DNA of 64,000 bases from Blepharisma stoltei (Eukaryota; Ciliophora; Heterotrichea; Heterotrichida; Blepharismidae), in contig CAJZBQ010000015.1 in NCBI GenBank assembly GCA_914767885.1, forward strand, positions 186,001 to 250,000. The letters run 5' to 3'. A program made the position numbers and the translations under genes. Positions within the stretch are counted from its first letter, which is position 1; each line of letters begins with the position of its first letter. Shown here in pieces: positions 20,601 through 30,125 of the stretch. The notes under the pieces are model-generated. The model made no database searches. It was not told the origin of the DNA and worked only from the letters and a program-made list of their open reading frames with translations.

Positions 20601-22855
20601 TCTTGGAAAAAGAAAAAATTAAATTAAGCCAAATAAACTTGTTAGTCACTTCACAGCTGAAAGAAAAAATGGCAAAAATTGAAAATTTAAGCCATGAATT
20701 AAGAGAAAGTGAAGAAAATTTGAGAAAACAAGAAACTAGGGCGATTAATATGAAAAAATATGTAGATGCCCTGGTCAAGGAAAACTCGATTTTACAAACA
20801 AATTATGAGGCTGCTGAAAAAGAAAATTCGCTTCTAAAAGAAAAAAATCCTTGTAAAATAGAAGAAGAATCAAAAATAGGCCAGTATGAAATCCAAAAGT
20901 TGAATGAAGAAATCGAAGCTTTATCTGAAAGTTTATCAGCTGAAAAGCAGCAAAATGAAGAATTATCGTCCTTATTACACCAAAAATCTGAAAAACTCTC
21001 CAGTGCTCAATCAGAGCTCGAAAAAATTGAGTCAAAAAACCAAATTCTTGAAATAAAAAATGAAAAATTAATTCACTCAAATAACATCGTCTCCACACAG
21101 TTAAAAAGCAAAATTTCAAAAAATGAAGCATTAAGCTCCCAAGTAAAAAGACTTACAGAAGAAAATGAAAATATGAGAAACAGGATTTCTACTATGAAAA
21201 AGTTTATTGACGCACTGACTAAAGAAAAGTCAAATGTCCAATTGAGAAATGAAGAGCTGGAAAACAGAATGGCAAGCTCAAGTCAAAGAGTTTCGCTAGA
21301 TACAAGTTTGTTGTCCCGACAAGAAAGTGCTGAGGATTGTGAATATTTAAAGCACTCTTTAGAAGATGTTCTGATAAGAAATAAATCGTTAGAAGACAAG
21401 GTTTCTCATTATAAATCAATAGAAAATGAACTGAATAGCCATATAGAAAATTTAAAAAATCAAGTGAAAAATCTTATAGAAGACAGAGAAAAATTAGTAA
21501 AGGAACACAGTGAAATCGCCAGCCAAGTCACTAAAGAGCTTGACATTCTAAAAACCCAGCTAAGCATTTTAGAAAAAGAAAAAGCTAAACTTACCCGTAT
21601 AAACTCCCTTCTAAAGTCTCAGCTTAACGACAAAATGACTAAAAACGAGTCATTATCCACCCGTATAAACAATTTTGAGCAAGAAAATGGCACACTGCAT
21701 ACCCGTGTTTCCAGCATGAAAAAGTTCATAGACGCTTTAGCAAGAGAAAAATCCTCATTAGTAGCCAGAATTGAGACTCTTGAAGAAGAAAATAATTTAT
21801 TAAAAACACAAAAAGACAGTGAAGATTCTAAAGGAAACCAAGAGGTTGATTTTGATTTAAGCCCTATGTCAATGTCAATTTCTCAAAGGACCTCAATGGT
21901 CAGTGATGCATTTAGCTCCAGCATTGACAATGAAAAAGAAAATCTAAGAAATGAAGTCGCAGAATTGAAGCGAAAATTAATTGCACTGGGAAACCAAAAT
22001 GAGAATTTGACTGCAGAAATTGAAGACGCAGAGAACCAGATTTCACTTTTACATCAAGAAAAAGAAAAATTATTAAAAGAGCTGAATGGTGTGGAAGAGA
22101 ATTGGAATAAGAAAATTGAAGAAATAGGAAATGCAGTACCAGAGCAGTTTAGGGTCCCGAGTATCCCTGATGCAATAAGGACTATGGAAAATGAAATAAT
22201 GATAAAAAATAATGATTTAGCAAGATATACAGAACTTATAGCAAAAATCAATGATGAACTGCCAGTCAATTTCAGAAAACTTGGAATTTTAGATGCTGTA
22301 AGAGCTCTAATTGATCAATATGAAAATTCTGAAATAAAATCTCAGCAATGCTCGTCGCCTGCCCCACACTCAAAAACTTTAGGGGCTGAATTTAATATGA
22401 TATCGCCAGATTCTGCATCAGAAACATTTAATATTGAGCTGAACCCTAGCGAGATAGGAGATATGCATTTATCAGTAGAAGAAGCACAACACCTATATGC
22501 AACTTTAAGAAAAATAGAAGAGGAAAATCAAGAAATTGTGGAAGCAAGAAGAGAGCAAGAACAAGAAAATATGTATTTGAAAGAAAAACTAAGGCAAACT
22601 GAACAGACAATTATTGGAGGACATGAAGGAGGCCAAGGGTCACTTTTAGAATTGAAAATGCTTGTAATAAGCTTGGCAGATATGATTGGTCCTCAGAGGT
22701 TGGAAATTGAGGCTTGCCTAAAAGAAATTTTGACAATTTTAGGCATGACGAAAGAGGAGATTGCCCAGATTGAAGAAAGGAGAAATAGAGCTAAAGGAAC
22801 TATGGAAAAGACTTCAAAATTGAAAAAAATATTTTCTAGAAGCAAAAAAGGATAA
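8636..22855 (+). CDS. giant coiled-coil protein, about 2,878 aa, with 14 eliminated segments
   Basis: ATG at 8636 (MKSSPPTRSHSKDRTPSDPK), TAA at 22853-22855. The frame is continuous only after removing 14 segments (about 5,550 bp, 39% of the span) and two 15-nt introns; 8,637 nt remain, exactly divisible by three. Every junction joins charged coiled-coil sequence to coiled-coil sequence in frame. Residues 1-50 are basic and Ser/Pro-rich. The C-terminal half carries six diverged repeats with a core like LEKEKIKLSQIN…SQLKEK…KKFIDALTKEK…LE, starting near nt 18370, 19447, 19932, 20607, 21046 and 21568. The tail ends in basic KLKKIFSRSKKG. A structural role (cytoskeletal or centrosome/basal-body-like fibre) is inference from composition; no motor, kinase or membrane segment is seen. 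Confidence 0.8.
9194..9409. mobile_element. degenerate family D MITE (D3) in the giant gene
   Basis: Left GCTCTTTAATTTAATTGGAAC and right GGTCCTAATTTAAAGAGGCA, then GGAG, mirror each other and match family D termini with decay. Joining TA 9192-9193 to TA 9408-9409 gives …NKEL-REKSRR… in frame. Flanking trimers are TTA and TAA. Confidence 0.7.
9686..10113 (-). mobile_element. GC-richer insertion with 16-bp target duplication
   Basis: TAAATCAAGATTAATC occurs at 9670-9685 and 10098-10113; removing one copy plus the spacer fuses …NKSRLI-REERSPI… in frame. On the minus strand the insert begins AT-rich, then ATGGCGTCACTCG, and ends GATAATAAAGATAA, like a simple 3' tail. Long direct repeats plus a tail suggest target-primed retroposition. 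A 125-codon minus ORF inside is not recognisable. Confidence 0.75.
10268..10441. mobile_element. family C foldback IES (C1), 174 bp
   Basis: Inverted termini TATAGAGGTTTCCT…AGGAAACTTCTATA with inner palindromes (GGTCCGACC, AGCGC). Excision from the first TA of the left TATA to the second TA of the right TATA gives …LKED-KQAERL… in frame; other pairings hit stops. Confidence 0.8.
10685..11244. mobile_element. family B MITE (B1)
   Basis: TTA on both sides, CTCC(C)n…GGAG tips. Left end is a hairpin of ATCCTTGATCGAACGA words followed by GGGGGTTAA and A/T repeats; right end has two tandem copies (about 11158 and 11215) with a spacer containing AATTTTTAGGAATTTT. Same plan as families A and D with a different terminal word. 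Confidence 0.8.
11386..11889 (-). mobile_element. GC-richer insertion nested in the compound IES, 15-bp duplication
   Basis: TTAACATTGGAGATA at 11371-11385 and 11875-11889. Minus-strand 5' end AT-rich then AAAATGGTGCCTGGCG; 3' end a (CTATT)n-like tail at 11386-11400. Contains a TAAAAAG microsatellite at about 11500-11630. Confidence 0.7.
11500..11630. repeat. (TAAAAAG)n-like microsatellite
   Basis: About 130 bp of tandem variants of AGTAAAA and AGTAAAAA with some TAAT interruptions. The reverse-strand ORFs here (FYFLL repeats) are artefacts of the repeat. Confidence 0.85.
11987..12042. repeat. perfect 25-bp-arm hairpin
   Basis: TATAGAAATTGCCCGAGGAT… is followed, after a 6-nt loop AAAATA, by its exact reverse complement ending in TATA. 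Bounded by TATA on both sides like family C elements. Confidence 0.9.
12759..13154 (-). mobile_element. GC-richer insertion with 13-bp target duplication
   Basis: TTGAAAAAAGAGA at 12746-12758 and 13142-13154; removal gives …LREFEKR-EEELFNKY… in frame. Minus-strand 5' end has AAAAGATGGCAAG; 3' end is …TTTAATCTAA, similar to the insert at 43056. Confidence 0.75.
13366..13551. mobile_element. family C foldback IES (C2), 186 bp
   Basis: Termini TATAGGCATTTCGCCTATAT and its near mirror, then GCCCGATATGG inverted, with inner GTTGGTTTG palindromes. First-TA to second-TA excision gives …MQTKI-DDIAKRD…. Confidence 0.85.
13738..14024. mobile_element. insertion with 12-bp target duplication
   Basis: TATTCAGAATTA at 13726-13737 and 14013-14024. 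Removal gives …TKLYSEL-AAKDEL… in frame. The left edge TGATAATAATAAAATG looks like an A/T simple tail; the interior is less AT-rich. Confidence 0.7.
14213..14375. mobile_element. small TIR element with 8-bp duplication
   Basis: ATTAAATC at 14205-14212 and 14368-14375. Inside, TGGTCATG…TTTGCTATGGACTTTTTGA is mirrored by TCAAAAAGTGCAAAGCAAAT then CATGAGCC, giving about 35-bp terminal inverted repeats. Removal gives …SQIKS-DQYLKEK… in frame. An 8-bp duplication is unlike the TA/TNA elements. Confidence 0.7.
14475..14635. mobile_element. 146-bp insertion with 15-bp duplication
   Basis: GATAAAAGATTTAGA at 14460-14474 and 14621-14635; removal gives …NELIKDLE-KFKNICK… in frame. No terminal inverted repeat seen. 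Confidence 0.65.
14979..15183. mobile_element. decayed family A MITE (A13)
   Basis: Left CCCTTCGTAAGCAAAA and right GTTTGCTCACGGAAATGGG are decayed family A words; the interior retains AGAATTTGCTCAAGATTTCATC, like the family core. Removal at TA gives …KLQLL-SERQSQQL…. Confidence 0.65.
15426..15440 (+). other. 15-nt intron
   Basis: GTAATTTTTATTTAG; removal gives …KSLEEELDIARED…. Identical in sequence to the intron at 18289. Confidence 0.85.
16804..17983. mobile_element. family D MITE (D1), 1.18 kb with a nested family A copy
   Basis: Flanked by TCA (16801-16803 and 17981-17983), not TA. Left end hairpin: CTCCG, C-run, TTTAAATTGGAAC, short loop, mirror, GGGGGGTTAATTTT. Right end: two tandem GTTCCAATTTAAAGGGG words (about 17900 and 17957), then GGAG. 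Removing 1,180 bp gives …LSEKIS-EIDSKHK… in frame. About 650 bp of A/T-rich, internally repetitive sequence separates the hairpin from the nested A4. Confidence 0.85.
17461..17857. mobile_element. family A MITE (A4) nested in D1
   Basis: TTA on both sides; hairpin end left, tandem-word end right; nearly identical to the copy in the kinesin gene. It splits the right part of D1, so it arrived later. Confidence 0.9.
18289..18303 (+). other. 15-nt intron
   Basis: GTAATTTTTATTTAG; removal gives …LKTQELISKENEL…. Confidence 0.85.
18414..18577. mobile_element. family C foldback IES (C3), 164 bp
   Basis: Termini TATAGGAGTTTTCC…GAAAATTCTTATA and inner ATATGGCCCGATA…GGGCC inverted. First-TA to second-TA excision gives …KLSQIN-NLLSQQLKEK…, restoring the first of the six protein repeats. 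Confidence 0.85.
19025..19411. mobile_element. family A MITE (A5) in the giant gene
   Basis: TAA-flanked; tandem-word end left, hairpin right. Removal gives …LEIA-KVNELENT… in frame. Confidence 0.9.
20302..20374. other. short IES, about 67-73 bp
   Basis: A/T-only stretch with stops in the onward frame. Joining GTA at 20299-20301 to TA at 20373-20374 gives …SIKQV-KQKHQQTPSFDC…; a TTA six bases later works as well. Confidence 0.55.
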
Positions 22856-23293
22856 TTAATTTTAAACTTAATAAATTAATAAAAAAAAAAGATTATAGTT
22901 CAATTTTGAACAAAAATAGTAAAAGTATTGAAGCTTGAAAAATAAAGAGACATAATTTAAATCACCATTTTCTAACTTTCGCTATAGTGAAAATAATTAA
23001 TAAAATTAAATAAATGCGTAGAGTTTAATTAATTATTTTTGAGAAAAAATTGGTCCAGAAAGTCGGGTGATAACTGTTGAATAAAAAATATAAGAATTTT
23101 CTTGTCAACGGTTATAAAAATATTATATAAGAAATGCCGAGGTAAGAGAAAATTATTGTTAAATTGATTATTGAAGTCTATTTACATAGATAAGACTTTT
23201 AATACTAGCCAAATATAAATTTTTGTAATAAAAAAAAGAAAAATAATATTAAATGCATCCTAATATTGAATATAATAAGTTTTCTTTAAATTA
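22856..23293. other. intergenic, no gene seen
   Basis: A/T-rich spacer between the giant gene and the next plus-strand gene; no ORF, repeat or RNA gene recognised. Confidence 0.5.
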
Positions 23294-24296
23294 ATGGATC
23301 AACTTTCAAAAATAGAAGAAAGCTACTTATATGACCTACAGAAAGTCTCAATTTTGAACTCATCGATCAAAAATACTCGGGGGTTTCAATACACTTGAAC
23401 TCAATCTCTATCTACCCTTCAGAAGCCAGATCCTTTACCTCAAGCTTTAAAAGCTGCAACCCTCATAGAAAATAGTCTCCTCGATTTATCGACAACAAAA
23501 AGAATTTCAAAAAAAAATCGTCCCGGAGTCTTAACAGCAGAAAATACTCCAATGCCCAGAAGAAGCATAATAAATTTCGGCTCAAATCCAAATTTCCGCA
23601 GAAAATTTCACTCGACTACAGTTGTTGCAAGTAGCGATAATACTCCTGTAGGGCGTCGAAATATAAATACCTTTCAATCTGGTATAGCGTCTCTATGCTT
23701 TTAGTCTTCTCTTGTCCCGATGCCTCCTGAGATAATTGAGGGGTTGCTTCATCAATTTATATTGGTGAAACCAGCCCTCAAAGTGGCAGCTATCTTGAGG
23801 ATTTGCTACTTTTAAGGTTGATTTTACCAACATAGCTGGCGAAGCAACCCCCGGGAGACATTGATACAAGAGGAGGCTAAAAGTGTGGAGACGCTATATA
23901 TGAGAGCACTATGAAGATTTAGGCCAAAAATTAGACGCGATTTCTCATCACAAGGTAAACTTAAGAGACATCCTTTCTGATAAGAAATCCAGTAGCATTC
24001 AAGATGAAAAATATGTAAAAGACCTTTTTAGCACAGAAAATATTTTTTCAGAAACCACTTTAAATCAATTAAAAACTTTAGACGAAAAAGTCAGGCAAAT
24101 GAAAAATGACTTAAAACGCAAAAGATTTACTAGGAATATAAGAAGCCAAAGCTCAGGGAATCTTTCGATTATTCAAAATAAAAGCTTAAACAGCACTTCC
24201 ACAGAATTTCCAAAATTAAGCTACACCCCTCAAGCGTACCAATCTCGAGAAATTCCTAAATTTTCAGCTGTAAAATTACAAAAATATTATAAATAA
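23294..24296 (+). CDS. hypothetical protein, 262 aa
   Basis: ATG at 23294 (MDQLSKIEESYLYDLQKVS), TAA at 24294-24296. One foldback IES (23685-23898) is removed; the join reads …FQSG-IWEHYEDLGQK… and 789 nt remain. One TGA=Trp at YTWTQS and one formed at the junction. N-terminal half Ser/Thr/Arg-rich with PMPRRSIINFG; C-terminal half helical (TLDEKVRQMKNDLKRKR). The gene stops 29 bp before the kinesin start. No domain recognised. Confidence 0.65.
23685..23898. mobile_element. TA-bounded foldback IES, 214 bp
   Basis: TATAGCGTCTC…CTTTTAG mirrored by CTAAAAG…GGAGACGCTATA, with inner inverted GGGGTTGCTTC/GAAGCAACCCC. Same TATAG tip as family C, different sequence. Confidence 0.75.
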
Positions 24297-24325
24297 AGTA
24301 AAAAATTCATATAAATTTAAACTTA

Positions 24326-27300
24326 ATGGAAGACTCAACACATAACAAATTAGAAGAATCTCTTTTCATTCTGCAGAGCAGCATGAGCCAGTTTAAAAAT
24401 TCAGGCATTTTCCCACAAAATATTGAAGATTTGCCATCAGCTTTAAAACAGCTCGACGAGTGTCTTCAAAAAAGCAATGAAAATTTAATTGAGTTAAAAG
24501 AAAGCTTGAAATTTGTATTAGAAAGAGAATCGGCGCTTAGAGCAGAGCATGAAGTTTTGTATCAGCGCCATCAGTTTATGAAAGCGCTTTATGCAAATAA
24601 AGAAATCCATTTAACCCATACTTATTCACTAAAATTACAAAAATCTCAAGAATGCGGGAAAAAACTTTTGAAGCTTGAAGAAGAGCTTGAATGTGAAAGA
24701 CAACGTAAAAAATAAATAGGTGTTAGAGAGCAAGATGATGAATTAACAAAAATACACCAAAATTATTTGAGTTTGTGTTTATTATACTTATAGAAAAGTT
24801 CACTGTAATTCTTGAAGGACTAACTTTACCTGTAACATCCCCTTTGCATGCTCACCAGACTATGCACGATCTTATAAGGATTCCTCTACCGGACAAGGAC
24901 CTGCATTTGCTATCCGTGCCTTACGTCAGCAAAATTTACCCACAATGGAAATTTAAAGTGCTGAATTTTCTGGTCAACTCTCGGCCAAAATGGAAAATAG
25001 AATCCAAGGTGTAAATACTAATTTCATGCTGGAAAACAGTTCAGATTGGCCAAGATGACCACCACTGGCACTGCTGGGAGATCTCTACCCAAATCTCAGC
25101 TTCATTCCCCTTGAAGCAAAAACTTTGACATTGGAGTAAAGTGTGCGGCTAACTAACCCAATATATGTTTTTTTCCAAACTAAAAAGCATCTGTCCAAAT
25201 GCATATACCTGAACGGCATCCTCACTTCCTCAAAGTTTTCACACACCTGTAGAGTGTCAGCTATGGCGGTTTGGTTCTTCACATCCAAATTATTTGCAGG
25301 AGCATGAAAAAGTGGTAAGTTTAGAAAAAGAAAGCTCAAAATACAAGAAAACTGTCGAAAAATTGCATGAAGCTATAAAAGTCCTTGATGAAGAAGCCCA
25401 GACTTGAAAAGAAAGGACGACAAATATGAGGGTGCAATTAGACGAAAAAGAAAACGCCATTGAAGAAGCACAGAGGATTATGGAGCTTGAAGTAAAAAAA
25501 TCGCAAAGAATGAAAGAAAAGTTTGATGAAATCCAAAAGAAGTGAGAAGAAAAAGAAAAAAAGTGAAAATCACTTCATGATGATCGAAAACAAGCAGATA
25601 GCGAATTAAGGGGTAAGCTGGATGAAGCAAAAAAAGCTTATAAAGAGTCTGAAAAAATATGGTTTTTCATAATAAAAAAGAATTTAAGTCCTTAAAAGCA
25701 TATATTAGATAATAGGATACTAATTAAATTAAATAGGAATAAGAATTGGTATTGAAGAAGACAATTGGAATTTAAAAAAAGACATTGAGTGCTTAAAGAA
25801 AAAATGCGAAATTTTAGAAAAAGATTTAGAAGAAACAAAAAAGAAAAATTTAAAAGAAAATATGGAAAAGCAAAGAATCAGTGAAGAGTTAGAAAAATTC
25901 CAAGAAGATCTTTCAGCTAAAGAACAAAAACTAAGAGATATCAGTGAAAAAAGAGAAAAATATATAAAAGAGCTTGAATCTCAAAATAGTTTATTAACAG
26001 AACAAGTTAATGAATATAAAGAAAAATATCAAGAAAAACTAAAAATGGTAGAAGAAATGGTCGCTGAAAACTCAAAAAATAACTTAAAAATCACTGAGCT
26101 TACAGCTAAAGGTAAAAGAGATGAGGAAGCTAAAAAGCAATACATACAAATGGAGTCTAATTTTTCTCAGCTTTCAGAAAGATATCAGAACCTTATTTAT
26201 AAGCTGGAGCAGTCCGAAATCCAATTAAGAACCTTGCAAAATTCTTCTAAAAAGAATGAGCAATACCATGAAGAAGAAATTTTATGCCAATTTATGCTAT
26301 ATATTTATTAATTTTATAACATAAATTATGGTTCTGTTGATATTATAAAGCTCATTTCAGTCTAAATCATAATAATAAAACTCCACAAATCAGTTGAGGA
26401 CTCTAAACTTCTATATGAAGAACAAATCCAATCCTTAGAAAGAGACAAGTCAAAGCTTGAAAACGACCTAAAACGAGTCCGCTCAGACTATATAAGTTAT
26501 GAAACTACCACAAAGCGTGCACACAGTGAAGTTGAGCTATGAAAAGCTGGGCTCCTAGACATATCCACTTATAGACTCCTCGAAAGACCTCGAATTGAAG
26601 ACATGTTTAGAGCCCTTCTAGGCGTCGCCCCAGAACGTCTAACAGGCTATGACCCAGAACAAGCTGAATACGTAGAAAACGTCATATCCCGAATGAAAGA
26701 AATTTTAAATAAAGAAAATATCGTCTGTGACCTCCAATCCAATGAAGCTTTAGCCAAAACAAACATGCTCCTCCAAGAAATGACTGAAAAGTACCGCAAA
26801 GAAATGGCAGAACGCCGAAGACTTAACCAGCTTCTTCAAGAAATCCGTGGGAACATCAGAGTTATGTGTAGAGTCCGTCCAATGCTACACGCAGAAAGAA
26901 ATAACGTAGAATCAGTCCAAATTATGGACACTTGCCAAGTAAAAGTAATTAACACCTCAACTAGGAGAGAAAACAGCTTTGAATTTGACAGAGTTTTCCC
27001 ACCTACTGACCCTCAAGAGGTCATTTATTATGAAATCAGCGATTTAGTTATGTCTGTTATGAATGGGTATAATGCTTGTGTAATGGCTTATGGACAAACT
27101 GGGAGCGGGAAAACTTTTACTATGGAAGGGAACAAAAAGTGCTTAGGGATCAATTATAGGGCTGTCAGAGAAATTTTTGAGCTTGCGGAATGCAGGAAAG
27201 AGACGCATAACTATACGATTTCTATGACAATTTTAGAAATTTATAATGACCAAATTAAGGATTTATTAGATATTACACCTAGGAAGATTGAGATTAGGGA

Positions 27301-28401
27301 GGATTCAAAAGGAAATTCTCATGTACAAGGGGTCGATCCTATGCCTGTGAATTCTTATGCAGATATTATATCTGCTATAGAATGTGGAAAATCGAATAGA
27401 AGTGTAGGCTGCACAAATGTAAATGAATATAGCTCAAGGTCCCATTCTATTGTGACAATTTATATAAATTGTGTAAGCGAAGAAGGGAATTTCAGCTCAA
27501 AATTATCCTTTTTAGCATAAATATAATTATTTTTTAAAAAAAATTAAAAAAAATATGATAAAGGCAAAATGATATAAATTTAATTGATTTAGCTGGCAGT
27601 GAAAGGGTCTGGAAATCTGAAGCAGAAGGACTAAGAATGGTAGAAGCTTGCAATATAAATCAAAGCTTAACGTCATTAGGAAAAGTCCTTTATTCTTTAG
27701 CCGCAAAGCAAGCTCATATTCCTTATAGAGACTCCAAGCTTACCCATTTATTAAAAGACTCTTTATCAGGAGATGCTAAAACTCTTACTCCCCCCCCCCC
27801 TCCGTGAGCGAACAAAAAAATTTTGTTCGCTCACGGAGGGGGGTTAATTTTTTTTTTTAAACAAAATTTATATATAAATTTTATAAAAAATATTTTTTTT
27901 CGAAATTTAAAAAAATCCTAATTTGCAAAAAAATTGGGAAGCAAATATTAATTTAATTTGCAAAATTTATGTTTTAAAACGCAATTTGTTTAAAATTAAA
28001 CAGAATTAGCTCTAGATTTCATTATACTAATTATCACTTATATATCAAAATTTTTTTCCATTAAAATTTTTTCTATTAAAAAAATTTTTGTTCACTCACG
28101 GAGGGTGGGTTTTTGGTCAAAAAATGGCGATTTTTCTAATGGTTTTGTTCGCTCACGGAGGGGGGGGGGGAGAGTTATGATTATTTGTGTAAATCCTTCC
28201 CAAGACGACGTTTCTGAAACCACCTCATCTTTATCATTCGGGTCACGTGTCGCTTGTGTTGAGAAAGGCAAAGCCAAGCAGCAAATAGAAAAAAGCAAAA
28301 AACCAGCTAAAAAGAAAAAATCACAAACGAATTTTAGCGAGTATGAGACAAGCGCAGAAGTTTCTCCGACTGTAATATCACCTAGAGGGTTGCGTAAATA
28401 A
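24326..28401 (+). CDS. kinesin-14-type C-terminal motor protein, 967 aa
   Basis: ATG at 24326, TAA at 28399-28401. One 15-nt intron and five eliminated segments are removed; 2,904 nt remain, divisible by three. Residues 1-600 are coiled coil (tail and stalk). The motor begins at about residue 604 with the neck/motor junction [12 protein letters not shown] typical of kinesin-14; P-loop GQTGSGKT at about 685; switch [10 protein letters not shown]; switch [12 protein letters not shown] at about 826; last strand [16 protein letters not shown]. The C-terminus is basic (KPAKKKKSQ). C-terminal motors of this class are known to be minus-end directed spindle or ciliary kinesins. The motor core is split by a 71-bp IES just before NLIDLAGSE and by a family A MITE between GDAKTL and MIICVN, so the germline copy cannot encode a motor. 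Confidence 0.92.
24705..24719 (+). other. 15-nt intron
   Basis: GTAAAAAATAAATAG; removal gives …[14 protein letters not shown]…. Confidence 0.8.
24770..25296. mobile_element. GC-richer insertion with 10-bp duplication, 527 bp
   Basis: AAATTATTTG at 24760-24769 and 25287-25296; removal gives …[14 protein letters not shown]… in frame. Interior clearly less AT-rich; ORFs inside are unrecognisable. Confidence 0.7.
25660..25735. other. short IES, 76 bp
   Basis: TA at 25658-25659 and 25734-25735 within AAATA repeats. Removal gives …[17 protein letters not shown]…. Confidence 0.65.
26285..26377. other. short IES, 93 bp
   Basis: TA at 26283-26284 and 26376-26377. Removal gives …[15 protein letters not shown]… in frame. 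Confidence 0.65.
27506..27576. other. short IES, 71 bp, in the kinesin motor core
   Basis: TA at 27504-27505 and 27575-27576. Removal gives [14 protein letters not shown], exactly the conserved kinesin strand and switch II. Confidence 0.85.
27785..28177. mobile_element. family A MITE (A6) in the kinesin motor
   Basis: TTA at 27785-27787 and 28175-28177. Removing 390 bp with one TTA joins GDAKTL to [11 protein letters not shown], matching kinesin family sequence. The clearest proof in the window that the MITEs are precisely eliminated. Confidence 0.95.
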
Positions 28402-28648
28402 TGAATTTAATTGTTAAAAAAATTAAAATCTATTATTTGGCTATGAATTACTTATTTATTTTTGTTGAGTTAATTAAATGTACTGGGTGTTTCAATTTTG
28501 ATGAGGCTTTTTCTATAATTCTAGCATAATTTCAAGATTTATTTTAAAACTATATACTCAATAGAGCTTGAATAATTAGCTTTATAAAGAAATTATAGAT
28601 TTCCAGTGAATTTTTTACGGAAAAGCTTTTCAGAAAAATTATTACATC

Positions 28649-30085
28649 ATGAACATTTTGTTTACTTTGAAGGATATTTTCCCCAGACGTAAAAGCAGAA
28701 TCAATCGACTATCAGCAGTTATGACTCCACTGTGAAGGACTTTGAATAAATCCACTATTACAACATGACATGATTTGCAAACAAGATGAAGCAATCAGCC
28801 AAATTGAAAACCAGCTTATACAGAAGGCTTATATGAGAATAAGCCGAATATGAGGATTTCTAATCAGCTTTTTAATCAATGAAGAGCGTTTGAGATGGCT
28901 TCCGCAATTTTTTCATGCTTAGGAATTATATCGTCATCAATTGATTATGAGATGAGGTATTCTCCGTACCGAACTCATGATAATTGTGAAGAAGAAAGCT
29001 CAGTGTCCGATTTTTGAAAAACTTTTACGCTGTTTTCTACAATCGCTTCAATGGTTTTTTTATTAATGCGAGATCATAGCAAATCTCTTTGAGAAAGGTA
29101 TCTTATCAAGATTGAGCCACATATCATAATTAAGCTGGGGAATTTCCCGGTGAAAATTGCAAAAATTCAGAAGAAGTGCTGGAATTTTCATAGGTTTCTT
29201 GATATTTTTCTCCTGTGTATATTCACATACCCACATATGAATATTAAAATAGACATCCCTTATAGGTATAATTTTAGAACTATTGATACTTGTTATAATT
29301 TGAACGAAATTCTATATTACATAATGTTTTTTCGAATTATACGATTGTATAAAGCGATTATGAGCTTTACTCCTTACCAAAACTATATCGCACGAAGCTT
29401 TTGTTTAAGGCAAAACACAAGTGCAAATGCAAGATTTGCATTCCGATGCATGATTTTTCAGCATCCTACAAAAGTTGTTTTATTTTTACTTTTAATCCCG
29501 TCAATCATTATTTTTGGTTTAATGCTGAGGATTTTTGAAAGGCCGCTTTATGATTTAACAGGAAAAGACTTTACAGATCCAACAAATAGCATGTGATTGG
29601 TTTTTTCATCATTGGCGATGATTGGATATGGCGATTATTTTCCATCTTCTATTTTTGGGAGAGTTACAGTTGCATTTTGCTGAATCACAGGAGCTATTGC
29701 GGTATCATTAGTTTTGCTAAACGCTGAAAAAAGAGGCCAGTTTTCAAAAGGGCAGAGTGAGGCATTTAGTTTAATTTTTTTATCAAAATCAGCAGCTAAG
29801 GTTGTACAAATGGCCATAAAATATTATACTTGTAAAAAGAAACATGGGAGTACCAGCTATTTCTCAAAAAGAGCTTACAAAGCTTTAGAAGATGCTATTA
29901 ATAGGTTTAAAAAGAATAAGCTAGAATTAACAGAGCTAATTATGAAGAAGCAGCAGATGCTAGTCGAGGCTAAAAGAAGAGTGAAAGCTCTTGAAAAAAA
30001 GATGAGCGCAATGGAAAAACTCTACACAAAGCTTTTTACACATATAAAATGGAAATTAATTGCCAAGAACAGTAAAAAATATTAA
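28649..30085 (+). CDS. SK-type (calcium-activated) potassium channel, 478 aa
   Basis: ATG at 28649, uninterrupted to TAA, with many TGA=Trp codons in the N-terminal half (LWRTLN, SDFWKTF, SLWERYL). Several hydrophobic segments follow; the pore has SLAMIGYGDYFP at about residue 320-330 (selectivity filter GYGD), then a further membrane segment (GAIAVSLVLL) and a cytosolic coiled-coil tail (KALEKKMSAMEKLYTKL). Six-segment layout plus a C-terminal helical region where SK channels bind calmodulin supports the call; the calmodulin-binding motif itself is not certain. Would sit in the plasma or ciliary membrane. Confidence 0.8.
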
Positions 30086-30125
30086 TTTATGTAAAAATGA
30101 GACGTTTCTTTGCAGAGTTTTATAA

